From assembly GCF_001555965.1 (NCBI RefSeq), contig NZ_LSHX01000055.1, positions 1 to 64,000 on the forward strand: 64,000 nt of DNA, given 5' to 3'. The stretch comes from Sphingomonas sp. CCH21-G11 (lineage in GTDB: Bacteria; Pseudomonadota; Alphaproteobacteria; Sphingomonadales; Sphingomonadaceae). The notes under the pieces are model-generated. The model did not search any database and was not told the DNA's origin. It saw only the letters and a list, made by a program, of their open reading frames with translations. Made by a program: the position numbers and the translations under genes. The stretch's first letter is position 1. The number at the start of each line of letters is the position of its first letter. Below are positions 9,400 through 18,718 of the stretch, piece by piece.

Positions 9400-10266
9400 A
9401 TGGCAAAAATCGCATTTATCGGCGTGGGCGTGATGGGCGGGCCGATGGCCGGGCACCTGGCGGCCGCCGGGCACGAGGTGACCGTCTATAACCGCACCCG
9501 TGCGCGTGCCGAGGTGTGGGTGACCCGGCATGGCGGCGCGGTCGCCGCCACCCCGGCGCAAGCGGCGATGGACCGGGACGCGGTCATCACCTGCGTCGGC
9601 AACGACGACGATCTGGCGGCAGTGACGCTCGGGTCGGACGGCGCGTTCGATGCGATGCGCGCGGGCGCGGTGTTAATCGATCATACCACGGTGTCCGCCG
9701 ACATCGCCCGGCGACTGGCGGCGGAGGCCGAAGCGCGCGGACTGCACGCGGTCGATGCGCCCGTTTCGGGGGGGCAGGCAGGCGCGGAAAATGGCAAGCT
9801 GTCGATCATGTGCGGCGGCACGGCGGCGGCGATGGCCGCGGCGGAGCCGGTCATGTCGGCTTATGCCGCGCGCATCGTCCATGTCGGCGCGGCGGGCGCG
9901 GGCCAGACGACGAAGATGGTCAACCAGATCGCGATCGCCGGCGTGCTTCAGGGCCTGGCCGAAGCACTGCGCTTTGCCCAGAAATCGGGCCTCGACCTCG
10001 ACCGCGTGTTTGAAGCGGTCTCGGGCGGCGCGGCGCAGAGCTGGCAGATGGTGAATCGCTGGCAGTCGATGGCTGAGGACCGCTTCGACTTCGGTTTCGC
10101 GATCGACTGGATGCGTAAGGACCTGGGCCTCGCCCTCGACGAGGCGCGTCGCAACGGCGCGACATTGCCGATGACCGCAATGGTCGATCAATTCTATGCG
10201 GAGGTACAGGCGATGGGCGGCAACCGGCAGGATACGAGCGCGCTGGTGCGCAGGATCGCGAAATGA
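9400..10266 (+). CDS. Beta-hydroxyacid dehydrogenase (3-hydroxyisobutyrate dehydrogenase family)
   Basis: A 288-residue NAD(P)-dependent oxidoreductase of the 3-hydroxyisobutyrate / tartronate semialdehyde reductase family. It shows the Rossmann loop GVGVMGGPMAGHL at residues 7-19, the substrate-binding signature DAPVSGGQAGAENGKL near residue 120 and the catalytic lysine region TKMVNQ. Substrate specificity cannot be read from sequence. Its stop overlaps the next start by four bases (ATGA), tying it to the amidohydrolase. The ATG at 9400 gives the normal family N-terminus; an upstream frame opening at 9346 overlaps the divergent ilvA start region. Confidence 0.88.
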   Translation: MAKIAFIGVGVMGGPMAGHLAAAGHEVTVYNRTRARAEVWVTRHGGAVAATPAQAAMDRDAVITCVGNDDDLAAVTLGSDGAFDAMRAGAVLIDHTTVSADIARRLAAEAEARGLHAVDAPVSGGQAGAENGKLSIMCGGTAAAMAAAEPVMSAYAARIVHVGAAGAGQTTKMVNQIAIAGVLQGLAEALRFAQKSGLDLDRVFEAVSGGAAQSWQMVNRWQSMAEDRFDFGFAIDWMRKDLGLALDEARRNGATLPMTAMVDQFYAEVQAMGGNRQDTSALVRRIAK

Positions 10267-11954
10267 GGCGCTGGCTGCGCCCCTTCGCCGCGCTGGTCGC
10301 GCTGGTCGCCGCGCCCGTGGCGCTGGCCGATGCCTTGGTCGACAATGTCACCGGCGTCGCGCTCGATCCCGAGGGACGGGTGGTCCGCTTTACCGGCATC
10401 CTGATCGACCGCGAGGGCAAGGTGACGCGGCTGCTGCGCGAAGGTGAAAAGCGGCCCGCGCGCCCCGACTGGCGCACCGACATGAAGGGGCGCTTCGTCA
10501 TGCCCGGCATGATCGACGCGCACGGTCATGTCATGGGGCTGGGATTCCAGGCGGGGTCGCTCGACCTGAGCGGCACCGCCAGCCTCGAGGAGGCAAAGGC
10601 GAAGATCGTGGCCTATGCCGCGGCCAATCCCAATCGCCCGTGGATCATCGGGCGCGGCTGGAATCAGGAACGCTGGGGGCTGGGCCGCTTTCCGACCGCG
10701 GCGGACCTGGACGCTATCGTGCCGGGCCGCCCGGTCTGGCTGGAGCGCGTGGACGGTCATGCCGGCTGGGCAAACAGCGCCGCGATGAAGGCCGCCGGGA
10801 TCACCCCGCGCACGGCCGCGCCCACCGGCGGGAGAATCGAAAAGGACGCGAAGGGCCAGCCGACCGGCATCTTCGTCGACGCGGCGTCGCAGCTGATCGA
10901 CGACAAGGTGCCGGCCCCCACCCCGCGCGAGCGCAACCAGGCGTTCCTGGATGCCCAGCGCATCCTGCTGTCCAACGGCATCACCGCCACTGCCGACATG
11001 GGCACCAGCGTCGACGACTGGCTGACCTATCGACGTATGGGCGACCAGGGTCTGCTGCGCGTGCGCATCATGGCCTATTCCGCTGGCATCGAGCCCGCGC
11101 TCCGCGTCGGCGGCAACGGCCCGACGCCGTGGCTTTACGCCGACAGGCTGCGCATGGGCGGGATCAAGCTCTATGTCGACGGCGCGCTCGGCTCGCGCGG
11201 CGCGCTGCTCAAGGCACCTTATGCCGACGCGCCGGGACAGCAGGGGCTGGCGATCACCAGCGATACCCAGCTGCGCAACCTGATGAGCCGGGGCACGATG
11301 GATGGGTTCCAGATCGCGATCCACGCGATCGGCGACCGCGCCAATGCCGGGGTGCTCGACGCGATCGAGGAACTGGCCGGGTCCTATCCCGGCGACCGGC
11401 GCTGGCGGATCGAGCATGCCCAGATCGTCGACCCGGCGGACCTCCCGCGGTTCGGTCGCCACGGCACGATCGCGTCGATGCAACCGGTGCATCAGACCAG
11501 CGATCGCACGATGGCGGAGGCGCGACTGGGCGAGGGGCGGCTGGGCGGTGCCTATGCGTGGAAATCGATGCTCGGGGTCGGATCGCGCCTCGCCTTCGGC
11601 TCCGACTATCCGGTCGAACATCCCAACCCGTTCGTCGGCTGGGCGGCCGCTTTCACCCGCCAGGACGAGAAGGGCGAGCCGATCGGCGGCTGGCGCGCGG
11701 AGGAAGCGGTGACGCGCGAGCAGGCGTGGCGCGCCTTTTCGATCGACGCGGCCTATGCGGGCTTTGCCGAAACGCGCTTCGGCACGCTGGCGCCGGGGCT
11801 GCGCGCCGACTTCATCGTCGTCGATCGCGATCCGGTGACCGCCGACGCGGCGGCGTTGCGCCAGCTCCAGGTGCTCGAAACCTGGGTCGGTGGCGAACAG
11901 GTTTGGAAGCGCGGCGATCCGGTCATGGACTCGGCCGGGGCGGCTGCGCGCTGA
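10263..11954 (+). CDS. Exported amidohydrolase, YtcJ-like
   Basis: A 563-residue metal-dependent amidohydrolase with a signal peptide (hydrophobic residues 8-22, likely cleavage after ALA). The metal-binding HxH is in GMIDAHGHVMG; further family features are DGHAGWANSAAM, KLYVDGALGSRGALL, IHAIGDRANAGVLDAIEE, WRIEHAQIVD and the late catalytic Asp in GSDYPVEHPNP. YtcJ-type enzymes hydrolyse amide or formamide bonds on diverse small molecules; the substrate here is unknown. Translationally coupled to the dehydrogenase upstream; converges on the tetR gene with only 6 bp between stops. Confidence 0.87.
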   Translation: MRRWLRPFAALVALVAAPVALADALVDNVTGVALDPEGRVVRFTGILIDREGKVTRLLREGEKRPARPDWRTDMKGRFVMPGMIDAHGHVMGLGFQAGSLDLSGTASLEEAKAKIVAYAAANPNRPWIIGRGWNQERWGLGRFPTAADLDAIVPGRPVWLERVDGHAGWANSAAMKAAGITPRTAAPTGGRIEKDAKGQPTGIFVDAASQLIDDKVPAPTPRERNQAFLDAQRILLSNGITATADMGTSVDDWLTYRRMGDQGLLRVRIMAYSAGIEPALRVGGNGPTPWLYADRLRMGGIKLYVDGALGSRGALLKAPYADAPGQQGLAITSDTQLRNLMSRGTMDGFQIAIHAIGDRANAGVLDAIEELAGSYPGDRRWRIEHAQIVDPADLPRFGRHGTIASMQPVHQTSDRTMAEARLGEGRLGGAYAWKSMLGVGSRLAFGSDYPVEHPNPFVGWAAAFTRQDEKGEPIGGWRAEEAVTREQAWRAFSIDAAYAGFAETRFGTLAPGLRADFIVVDRDPVTADAAALRQLQVLETWVGGEQVWKRGDPVMDSAGAAAR

Positions 11955-11960
11955 TCCGCC

Positions 11961-12518
11961 CTACGGCGCGTCCAGCGCCGTTCGGCACACGTCGTCAAGC
12001 CCGATGCTGGTCAACAGCGCCAGCCCCTCGATCGTCACGAGCAGCTTCGCGCCCTCGATCGCGCGGGCCTCGGGCGTCGGGGAGTCGAGCTGCGCCGTTC
12101 CCCATTCCAGGAAGCCGCGCCCGATCTGTTCGCCGACCGCGCGGAACACCGGGTCGCCCAGCGCCGACAGGCTCGCAAGTTCGAGCCACAGCCGCATGTA
12201 CGGCCACGCCTGCGGGTTGAGCAGCGACGTGCTCAGTTCCCTGACCAGGATGGCATAGGGCCGTGGTTCGGGTGCGCGCTGCGCCTCCATCATCGCCACC
12301 AGCCGCGCGGCGATCACCTCCAGCGTCGCGCCGACCAGTTCGGTCTTGTCGCGGAAATAATAGAGCAGCATCCGGTCGCTCGTGCCGACCGCGCGGGCCA
12401 TTGCGCGCAGGCTCGATCCGGACAGGCCCGCCGCCAGCATGTGGTCCGCCAGCTTCTCCAGGATCTCGGCGCGACGAAGGTCGGGCTTGGTCGCGGATTG
12501 AGTCGATGCATGCGCCAT
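11961..12518 (-). CDS. TetR-family transcriptional regulator
   Basis: A 185-residue repressor-type regulator. The N-terminal helix-turn-helix (LRAMARAVGTSDRMLLYYFRDK, about residues 37-58) is typical TetR, and the C-terminal half is an unassigned ligand domain. It is divergent from a small lipoprotein gene across a 111-bp gap, and convergent with the amidohydrolase gene. Which of these it controls is not shown by any clear palindrome in the gap. Confidence 0.87.
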   Translation of the reverse strand: MAHASTQSATKPDLRRAEILEKLADHMLAAGLSGSSLRAMARAVGTSDRMLLYYFRDKTELVGATLEVIAARLVAMMEAQRAPEPRPYAILVRELSTSLLNPQAWPYMRLWLELASLSALGDPVFRAVGEQIGRGFLEWGTAQLDSPTPEARAIEGAKLLVTIEGLALLTSIGLDDVCRTALDAP

Positions 12519-12629
12519 AATTCAGGTTTGCATCATCCGCAGAGATTTGAAAGATTTATGTCCAGCGCGCGGATCGATGGCGGGGCGTCGCCATTTGACC
12601 GATCGTGGCGGCGGGCTAAGAGGGGCGGC

Positions 12630-13112
12630 ATGACCCCTTCGTCCTGCGCGCACGCGGCGCTTCGCCTCATCGCCCTTGCGGCTGTCGGTCTGTCGGTCGG
12701 CTGTGACCGCGCCGCGCCCGACGACGTTCCGGCGGATAACGTGTCGGCGAATGTCGCATCGCCGGCACCGCCCACCGCGCCGGACTCCCGGGAGCCGGCG
12801 GGCGACCCCGGCACCGCCGCGACGATTCCCACGCCTTATCTCGGCACATGGGATCGCGATGCGTCGGCCTGCGCCGCACCCTTCAGCGAGATGCGGTTGG
12901 TGATCGATTCGGCACGGCTGCGCTTCTACGAAAGCGTGGCGGAGGTTCAGCGCGTGACCCCGGTGGCGGCCGGCGGCGGCATCGACGTCGCGGCAGTTGT
13001 CAGCGGCGAGGGGATGACCAACGAAACCACCTATCGCCTCGCGCGCGGGGCGGGCGACGTGCTGACCGTCACGGTTGACGACGTGCGCACGCCGCGCGTG
13101 CGCTGCGGCTAG
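12630..13112 (+). CDS. Small hypothetical lipoprotein
   Basis: A 160-residue exported protein with a lipobox LSVGC (Cys25), then a low-complexity Pro/Ala/Asp linker to about residue 65, then a compact domain beginning YLGTWDRDASACAAPFSEMRLVI that resembles small periplasmic domains of unknown function in related species. AGGGGC precedes the ATG at 12630. The frame continues upstream to 12441 but those codons overlap tetR and lack signal-peptide character. Function unknown; it may be under the divergent TetR regulator. Confidence 0.7.
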   Translation: MTPSSCAHAALRLIALAAVGLSVGCDRAAPDDVPADNVSANVASPAPPTAPDSREPAGDPGTAATIPTPYLGTWDRDASACAAPFSEMRLVIDSARLRFYESVAEVQRVTPVAAGGGIDVAAVVSGEGMTNETTYRLARGAGDVLTVTVDDVRTPRVRCG

Positions 13113-13148
13113 GGCGTCGATCCACTCCCGATTGCGAGCATCCTTTCC

Positions 13149-13493
13149 ATGACCACCGTCTACGGCATCAAGAACTGCGACACGATGAAGAAGGCACGCG
13201 CCTGGCTCGATTCCGCCGGCGTCGCCCATGATTTCCACGACTACAAGTCGCGGGGTATCGACGCGGCGAAGCTGCGCGAGTGGACGCGGCAGGCCGGCTG
13301 GGAGCGGCTGATCAACCGGTCCGGCACCACCTTTCGCAAGCTGCCCGAGGGCGAGCGGCAGGGGCTGGACGAGGCGCGCGCGATCGCGCTGATGGTCGCG
13401 CAACCCTCGATGATCCGCCGCCCGATCGTCGAACATGCCGGGCATCTCGTGATCGGGTTCGATCCGGACCAATATGCGGCGCAATTTGGATGA
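13149..13493 (+). CDS. ArsC/Spx-family protein (YffB-like)
   Basis: A 114-residue thioredoxin-fold protein of the ArsC/Spx/YffB group. It begins TVYGIKNCDTMKKARAWLD, with a single N-terminal Cys where arsenate reductases carry their catalytic Cys, and has the conserved RRPI segment near residue 93 (SMIRRPIVEH) that marks this group. YffB-type proteins are annotated as reductases without an established substrate; true arsenate reduction is unlikely without an ars operon nearby. Small gaps (36 and 46 bp) on each side suggest co-transcription with neighbours. Confidence 0.88.
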   Translation: MTTVYGIKNCDTMKKARAWLDSAGVAHDFHDYKSRGIDAAKLREWTRQAGWERLINRSGTTFRKLPEGERQGLDEARAIALMVAQPSMIRRPIVEHAGHLVIGFDPDQYAAQFG

Positions 13494-13539
13494 AACTGCG
13501 CTAAACGCCCTCGTTGGAACGAACGATGAGGGGGCTCAT

Positions 13540-13980
13540 ATGGTGGGGGACGCGCGGGCGAAGTTGCCGACCTGGTACTGGGCGGCGGCGATTTTGATCA
13601 CCTTGTGGGGTGCGACGGGCATCCTCGCATTCTACATGGACGTGGCGATGAGCGATGCGGCGCGCGCGGCGCTGCCCGACTACGACCGCCAACTGCTTGC
13701 CCAGCGGCCGCGCTGGGTGACCTGGCTTTACGGCCTGGCGACCTGGGGCGGATTTTTCGGCGGGCTGGCGCTGCTCGCGCGGCGGCGGCTCGCGACCTAT
13801 TTCTTCGCGCTGTCGCTGATCGCGGCGATCGTCCAGTTCGCCTGGGTGTTCGGCGCGACCGATCTGGTCGCGGTCAAGGGCGCGGCGGCGACGGTGCCGT
13901 TTCCGATCTTCATCATCGCCGTCGCGGTGGTCCAGCTGTGGCTGGCGCGCACGGCGGCCGGGCGGGGCTGGCTGCGCTGA
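13540..13980 (+). CDS. Small integral membrane protein, hypothetical
   Basis: A 146-residue protein with about four hydrophobic segments (near residues 12-30, 63-80, 87-107 and 118-135), a pattern seen in sugar-transporter-like small membrane proteins of sphingomonads. No catalytic motif is visible. The ATG at 13540 has GAGGGGG about 5 bases upstream and is preferred to an in-frame ATG at 13474 that lies inside the preceding gene. Function unknown. Confidence 0.72.
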   Translation: MVGDARAKLPTWYWAAAILITLWGATGILAFYMDVAMSDAARAALPDYDRQLLAQRPRWVTWLYGLATWGGFFGGLALLARRRLATYFFALSLIAAIVQFAWVFGATDLVAVKGAAATVPFPIFIIAVAVVQLWLARTAAGRGWLR

Positions 13981-14035
13981 GCGCGGTCACGGCCGGGGTG
14001 GCGCTTCCTCGCGCATCGGGCTAACAGCGGGGCAC

Positions 14036-14908
14036 ATGTCGACCACCTTCACGCTTGATACCGCGACCAGCCGCGCCAATCCGACGCCGGCGCCGATGAA
14101 ACGGTTGACCGTACCGGCGATCCGCGCGCGCAAGGCGGACGGCACGACTGCCGAGCCGGTGGTGATGCTGACCGCCTATACGGTGCGGATGGCGCAGCTG
14201 CTCGATCCGCACTGCGACATGCTGCTCGTCGGCGACAGCCTGGGCCAGGTGGTCTACGGCCTGCCGTCGACGGTGCCCGTCACGCTGGAGATGATGGCGG
14301 CGCACGGTGCCGCGGTGGTGCGCGGCAGCTATCATGCGCTGGTCGTCATCGACATGCCGTTCGGCAGCTACGAAGCCTCCCCCGAACAGGCGTTTGCCAG
14401 CGCATCGCGGCTGATGAAGGAAACGGGCGCCGCGGCAGTGAAGCTGGAGGGCGGCGTCGCGATGGCGCCGACGGTGCGCTTCCTGTCGGAACGGGGCGTG
14501 CCGGTCATGGGTCATGTCGGCTTGACGCCCCAGGCGGTCAACCTGCTCGGCGGCTATGGCGCGCGCGGGCGCAGCCAGGCCGAAGCCGACAAGATCGTCG
14601 GCGACGCACGCGCCATCGCCGATGCCGGCGCCTTCGCTATGGTCATAGAGGGTGTGATGGAGCCGATCGCGATCGACATCACCCGCGCGGTTGCCTGTCC
14701 CACCATCGGCATCGGCGCGTCGGCGCAATGCGACGGCCAGGTGCTGGTGGCAGAGGACATGCTGGGCCTGTTCGAGCGGACCCCTCGCTTCGTCAAACGC
14801 TTTGACGACCTCGCCGGCCGCATTTCTGCCGCGGTTGAAACCTATGCCGCCGACGTGCGGGCACGGCGCTTTCCCGGCGCGGAACAAATATACGTCCCCA
14901 AGGGCTGA
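14036..14908 (+). CDS. panB: 3-methyl-2-oxobutanoate hydroxymethyltransferase PanB
   Basis: First step of pantothenate synthesis: transfers hydroxymethyl from methylene-tetrahydrofolate to alpha-ketoisovalerate. The 290-residue protein shows [14 protein letters not shown], the Mg-binding [42 protein letters not shown], and the late [16 protein letters not shown] block. The N-terminus is about 20 residues longer than usual, so an internal start (ATG at 14096, MKRLTVPAI) is possible. panC is not adjacent. Confidence 0.95.
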   Translation: MSTTFTLDTATSRANPTPAPMKRLTVPAIRARKADGTTAEPVVMLTAYTVRMAQLLDPHCDMLLVGDSLGQVVYGLPSTVPVTLEMMAAHGAAVVRGSYHALVVIDMPFGSYEASPEQAFASASRLMKETGAAAVKLEGGVAMAPTVRFLSERGVPVMGHVGLTPQAVNLLGGYGARGRSQAEADKIVGDARAIADAGAFAMVIEGVMEPIAIDITRAVACPTIGIGASAQCDGQVLVAEDMLGLFERTPRFVKRFDDLAGRISAAVETYAADVRARRFPGAEQIYVPKG

Positions 14909-14997
14909 GCCACCTTGTCTTCGCCCGCTTTGCTTTGCGATTTGGCGCGGCTAATGTCCGCCACCTTTTGACCGACCCCACCCGACGGAGCCCGAAC

Positions 14998-15732
14998 TTG
15001 GCGTTACCCCCTGAGACCAGCGACGCATTCCTCCGCGAGGTGGATGAGGAGCTGCGCCGTGACCAGATGATCGGCCTGTGGCGGCGCTGGGGCATCGCCA
15101 TCGTCGGCATCGTCCTGGTCGCGCTCGCCGCGTTCGGCGGCTGGCTTTACTGGCAGCACCGCCAGGCCGAAGCTGCCGGCGCGGAGGGTGAGCGTTTCAG
15201 CCGTGCACTGGAGGCGCTGGGCGCGGAGAAACCGGCCGAAGCGCAGCCGATCCTCGCCGAGCTCGCCAAGTCGGATCGGCCGGGTTATCGCGCGTCGGCG
15301 CTATTCACCGAAGCCGACATCCTGCTGACCAAGGACGACCTGAAGGGTGCGGCCGCCAAGTTCGCTCAGGTCGCCAAGGACGAAGGCGTTGCCAAGCCCT
15401 TTCGCGACCTGGCGTTAATCCGCCAGACATCGGCCGAATACGATATGCTGGCGCCCCAGGCGGTGATCGATCGGCTGCGCGGCCTGGCGGTAAAGGACAG
15501 CCCGTGGTTCGGGACTGCGGGCGAAATGGTCGCCGTCGCCTATCTGCGGCTCAACCAGCCGGGACCGGCGGGCAAGCTGTTCGGCCAGATCGCGCAGACC
15601 GAGCGCGTGCCGGCGACGATCCGCCAGCGCGCGGTGCAGATGGCGGGCGTGCTGGGCGTCGATGCGATTGATCAGACGCCGGCGGCGTCCAAGGCCGCAG
15701 CGGCGCAAGGTGAGGAAAAGAATACCCAATGA
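14998..15732 (+). CDS. YfgM-like membrane-anchored TPR protein
   Basis: A 244-residue inner-membrane protein with a cytoplasmic N-terminus, one transmembrane segment at about residues 32-52, and a periplasmic domain of TPR-like helices. Gene order (this gene, bamB, der) matches yfgM-bamB-der in enterobacteria, where YfgM associates with the SecYEG translocon and periplasmic chaperones. The TTG at 14998 with GGAG upstream is the most plausible start; an ATG at 14935 would add 21 poorly conserved residues. Stop overlaps bamB by four bases. Assignment rests mainly on synteny and topology. Confidence 0.78.
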   Translation: MALPPETSDAFLREVDEELRRDQMIGLWRRWGIAIVGIVLVALAAFGGWLYWQHRQAEAAGAEGERFSRALEALGAEKPAEAQPILAELAKSDRPGYRASALFTEADILLTKDDLKGAAAKFAQVAKDEGVAKPFRDLALIRQTSAEYDMLAPQAVIDRLRGLAVKDSPWFGTAGEMVAVAYLRLNQPGPAGKLFGQIAQTERVPATIRQRAVQMAGVLGVDAIDQTPAASKAAAAQGEEKNTQ

Positions 15733-17051
15733 AGTCAACCGTACGGGCCACCACGGCGATCGTCCTGCTCGCGGCGCTCAGCGCGTGCGGCGTCTTCAAG
15801 GGCGGGCCGAAACGCACCCCGGTGGTCGGCCAGCGCGTGCCGATCCTGGTCACCGAAAACGAAATCAAGGCCGATCCGACGATCGCGTCGATCCAGGTCA
15901 TTCCCCCCGTCCCGGTCGCCAACCCGACCTGGACGCAGCCGGGCGGCAATGCGGCGAAATCGATGGGTCATCTGGGGCTCGGCGATCCGATCGCGCCGGC
16001 CTGGTCGGTGCGGATTCCCGGCGGCACCACGCGCGTGCGGCTGGCTGCGTCGCCGGTGGTGGCGGATGGTCGCATCTACCTGATCGACAGCAACGCAACG
16101 GTCCATGCGCTGTCGGCGGACAATGGCGCCACGCTGTGGAAGCGGGCGACCGCGGGCGACGAAAATCGTGGCGCACGCTTTGGCGGCGGGGTCAGCATTG
16201 AGGGGAACCGCGTGTTCGCCGCCAACGGGCTGGGCGATGTCGTCGCGCTCAATGCCGACGACGGCGCGGAATTGTGGCGCGCGAAGCCCGGCGGGCCGCT
16301 GCGCGGTTCGCCGACGCTGGCGAGCGGCAACCTCTATGTGCTGAGCCAGGACAACCAGCTCTTCGCGCTGTCTCAGGCCGACGGGTCGGTCCTGTGGTCG
16401 CAATCCGGGTCGATCGAGCCGCAGGGCGTGTTCGGGGTGGCGGCGCCCGCCTATGCGCAGGGCACCGTCGTCGCGGGCTATTCGTCCGGCGAGCTCAACG
16501 CCTATCGTTATGAAAACGGCCGTTCAGTGTGGGCCGACACGCTGTCGCGCACGAGCATCACGACGTCGGTTTCGGCGCTGGCCGATATCGATGCCGAACC
16601 CGTGATCGATCAGGGCCGCGTCTATGCCGTCGGCGAGGGCGGGCGGATGGTCGCGGTCGAGGTGGTGAGCGGCCAGCGCTTGTGGGAGCAGAATCTGGGC
16701 GGGGTGGCGACCCCGTGGCTGGCCGGCGAATGGCTGTTCGTGGTGACGGACGACGCCCGGCTGGTCTGCATCGCGCGCGCCAGCGGCAAGATCCGCTGGA
16801 TCAGCCAGCTGCCGCGCTACCGCAAGGAAAAGAGCAAGAAGGGGCCGATCACCTGGCGTGGTCCGGTGCTCGCGGGCGGCCGATTGCTGCTGGTCAATTC
16901 CCAAGGCGACATCGTGTCCGCCGCGGTAACGGACGGCAGCATCACCACGACGATGAAGCGCGCAGTCGGGCCGACCACCCTGTCGCCGGTGGTCGCCAAC
17001 AACATGCTCCTCATCCTCGATGACAGCGGTCGGTTGACCGCGTTCCGCTGA
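15729..17051 (+). CDS. bamB: Outer membrane assembly lipoprotein BamB
   Basis: BamB is the beta-propeller lipoprotein of the BAM complex that inserts outer-membrane proteins. The 440-residue product has a lipoprotein signal with lipobox LSAC (Cys20) and a series of PQQ-type propeller repeats ending in motifs such as GATLWKRA, GAELWRAKPGG, GSVLWSQSG, GQRLWEQNLGG and GKIRWISQL. Starts at the ATG of an ATGA overlap with the TPR gene and lies 20 bp before der, an order shared across proteobacteria. Confidence 0.92.
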   Translation: MKSTVRATTAIVLLAALSACGVFKGGPKRTPVVGQRVPILVTENEIKADPTIASIQVIPPVPVANPTWTQPGGNAAKSMGHLGLGDPIAPAWSVRIPGGTTRVRLAASPVVADGRIYLIDSNATVHALSADNGATLWKRATAGDENRGARFGGGVSIEGNRVFAANGLGDVVALNADDGAELWRAKPGGPLRGSPTLASGNLYVLSQDNQLFALSQADGSVLWSQSGSIEPQGVFGVAAPAYAQGTVVAGYSSGELNAYRYENGRSVWADTLSRTSITTSVSALADIDAEPVIDQGRVYAVGEGGRMVAVEVVSGQRLWEQNLGGVATPWLAGEWLFVVTDDARLVCIARASGKIRWISQLPRYRKEKSKKGPITWRGPVLAGGRLLLVNSQGDIVSAAVTDGSITTTMKRAVGPTTLSPVVANNMLLILDDSGRLTAFR

Positions 17052-17071
17052 GCGGGGCGGGGGCGCGCGCC

Positions 17072-18445
17072 ATGCCGATGAGCTTACCCGTGGTCGCCAT
17101 CATCGGCAGGCCCAATGTCGGCAAGTCGACGCTGTTCAACCGTCTGGTCGGCAAGCGGCTGGCGCTGGTCGACGATCAGCCCGGCGTCACGCGCGACCGG
17201 CGCGAGGGCGAAGCCAATCTGCTCGGCCTCGAATTCCTGGTGATGGATACCGCCGGTTACGAGGACGAGGACGCCGCCACGCTGCCCGGCCGCATGCGCG
17301 CCCAGACCGAGGCGGCGGTCCGCGACGCCGATGTCGCCCTGTTCATGGTCGATGCACGGGCGGGGGTGACGCCGCTCGATGCCGAAATCGCACGCTGGTT
17401 GCGCACCGCCGATACCCCGATCGTGCTGGTCGCCAACAAGGCCGAAGGGCGCGCCGGGGAACCGGGCATCTACGAAGCGATGGCGCTCGGGCTCGGCGAT
17501 CCCATCCCGTTGTCGGCCGAACATGGCGAGGGCGTCGTCGACCTGTTCGAGGCGCTGCGCCCCTATGTCGAGCTTCCCGAGGATGTCGATGCCGCGCCGG
17601 TCGACCCGGAGTCGCCCGATGCCCCGCTCAAGCTCGCGATCGTCGGCCGGCCCAATGCGGGCAAGTCGACGCTGATCAACAAGCTGCTCGGCCAGGACCG
17701 GCTGATCACCGGGCCGGAGGCGGGGATCACCCGCGATTCGATCGCGGTCGACTGGCAATGGTCCGATGGCGACGGTCAGCCGCGCGCGGTGCGGCTGATC
17801 GATACCGCCGGGATGCGCAAGCGCGCCAAGGTGCAGGAGAAGCTGGAGAAGCTGTCGGTCGCCGACGCGCTGCGCGCGATCGACTTCGCCGAGGTCGTCG
17901 TCCTGCTGCTCGATGCGACCAAGGGACTCGAGGTCCAGGACCTCAAGATCGCCGACCGCGCCCTGCAGGAGGGCCGCGCGCTCATCATCGCGCTCAACAA
18001 ATGGGATGTCGCAGAAAACCCCTCCAGCCTGTTCAACGGCGTCAAGGGCGCGCTGGATGAGGGGTTGGCACAGGTAAAGGGCGTGCCGCTGCTGACCGTT
18101 TCGGGCGCGACGGGCAAGGGGCTCGACACGCTGATCCGCGTCGGCTTCGAAACGCGCGAGGCGTGGTCGCGCCGCGTGTCGACCGGGGCGCTCAACCGCT
18201 GGTTCGAGCGTGCGATTGAAGCCAATCCGCCGCCCGCGCCTGGCGGCAAACGGATCAAACCGCGCTACATCACCCAGAACAACACGCGCCCGCCGAGCTT
18301 CGTACTGTTCGGCACGCGCGTTGACCTGTTGCCCGAAAGCTATCGCCGCTACCTGATCAACGGCATCCGGCGCGAGTTCGATTTCGGTGCGGTGCCGGTG
18401 CGCCTCAACCTGCGCGCGTCCAAGAATCCGTTCGACCACGGATGA
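17072..18445 (+). CDS. der: Ribosome-assembly GTPase Der (EngA)
   Basis: Der is a double-GTPase needed for 50S maturation. The 457-residue protein contains two G domains: first P-loop GRPNVGKST at about residues 12-20 with DTAGYEDED, and second GRPNAGKST near 192 with DTAGMRKRAK, each followed by NKxD-type motifs (VANKAEG, a degenerate first NKxD, and ALNKWD). A C-terminal KH-like domain ends with IRREFDFGAVPVRLNLRASKNPF. Start may be ATG 17072 or 17078. Its stop overlaps the tusA-like gene by four bases. Confidence 0.95.
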   Translation: MPMSLPVVAIIGRPNVGKSTLFNRLVGKRLALVDDQPGVTRDRREGEANLLGLEFLVMDTAGYEDEDAATLPGRMRAQTEAAVRDADVALFMVDARAGVTPLDAEIARWLRTADTPIVLVANKAEGRAGEPGIYEAMALGLGDPIPLSAEHGEGVVDLFEALRPYVELPEDVDAAPVDPESPDAPLKLAIVGRPNAGKSTLINKLLGQDRLITGPEAGITRDSIAVDWQWSDGDGQPRAVRLIDTAGMRKRAKVQEKLEKLSVADALRAIDFAEVVVLLLDATKGLEVQDLKIADRALQEGRALIIALNKWDVAENPSSLFNGVKGALDEGLAQVKGVPLLTVSGATGKGLDTLIRVGFETREAWSRRVSTGALNRWFERAIEANPPPAPGGKRIKPRYITQNNTRPPSFVLFGTRVDLLPESYRRYLINGIRREFDFGAVPVRLNLRASKNPFDHG

Positions 18446-18648
18446 CGCGGATCGACGCGCGGGGCCTGCGTTGTCCGTGGCCGGCGATCCGGCTCGCGCG
18501 CGCGCTCCGCGACGGTGCCGCGCTGCCCATTCACCTGATCGCCGACGATCCCGCCGCCGCTGCCGAGGTCGCAGCAGCGGCGGCGCATGCGGGGTTGCAC
18601 CTCGAACATCCTGACGACCATGTGTTTATCCTGACGCAAGGGCGCTGA
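18442..18648 (+). CDS. TusA-family sulfurtransferase-like protein
   Basis: A 68-residue TusA/SirA-fold protein. The signature DARGLRCPWPAIRLARAL carries the CPxP motif with the active Cys11. TusA proteins relay persulfide sulfur, for tRNA thiolation or cofactor synthesis; which pathway applies here cannot be told. The start overlaps the der stop (ATGA), so it is made from the yfgM-bamB-der message. Whether it is TusA proper or a paralogue is open. Confidence 0.87.
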   Translation: MTRIDARGLRCPWPAIRLARALRDGAALPIHLIADDPAAAAEVAAAAAHAGLHLEHPDDHVFILTQGR

Positions 18649-18718
18649 CATCAACATCCTGTTTACCGGTTTCCGATAAGCCCGGGACGGGGTGCCAGAC
18701 GGCGTTTTGGAGATCGTT

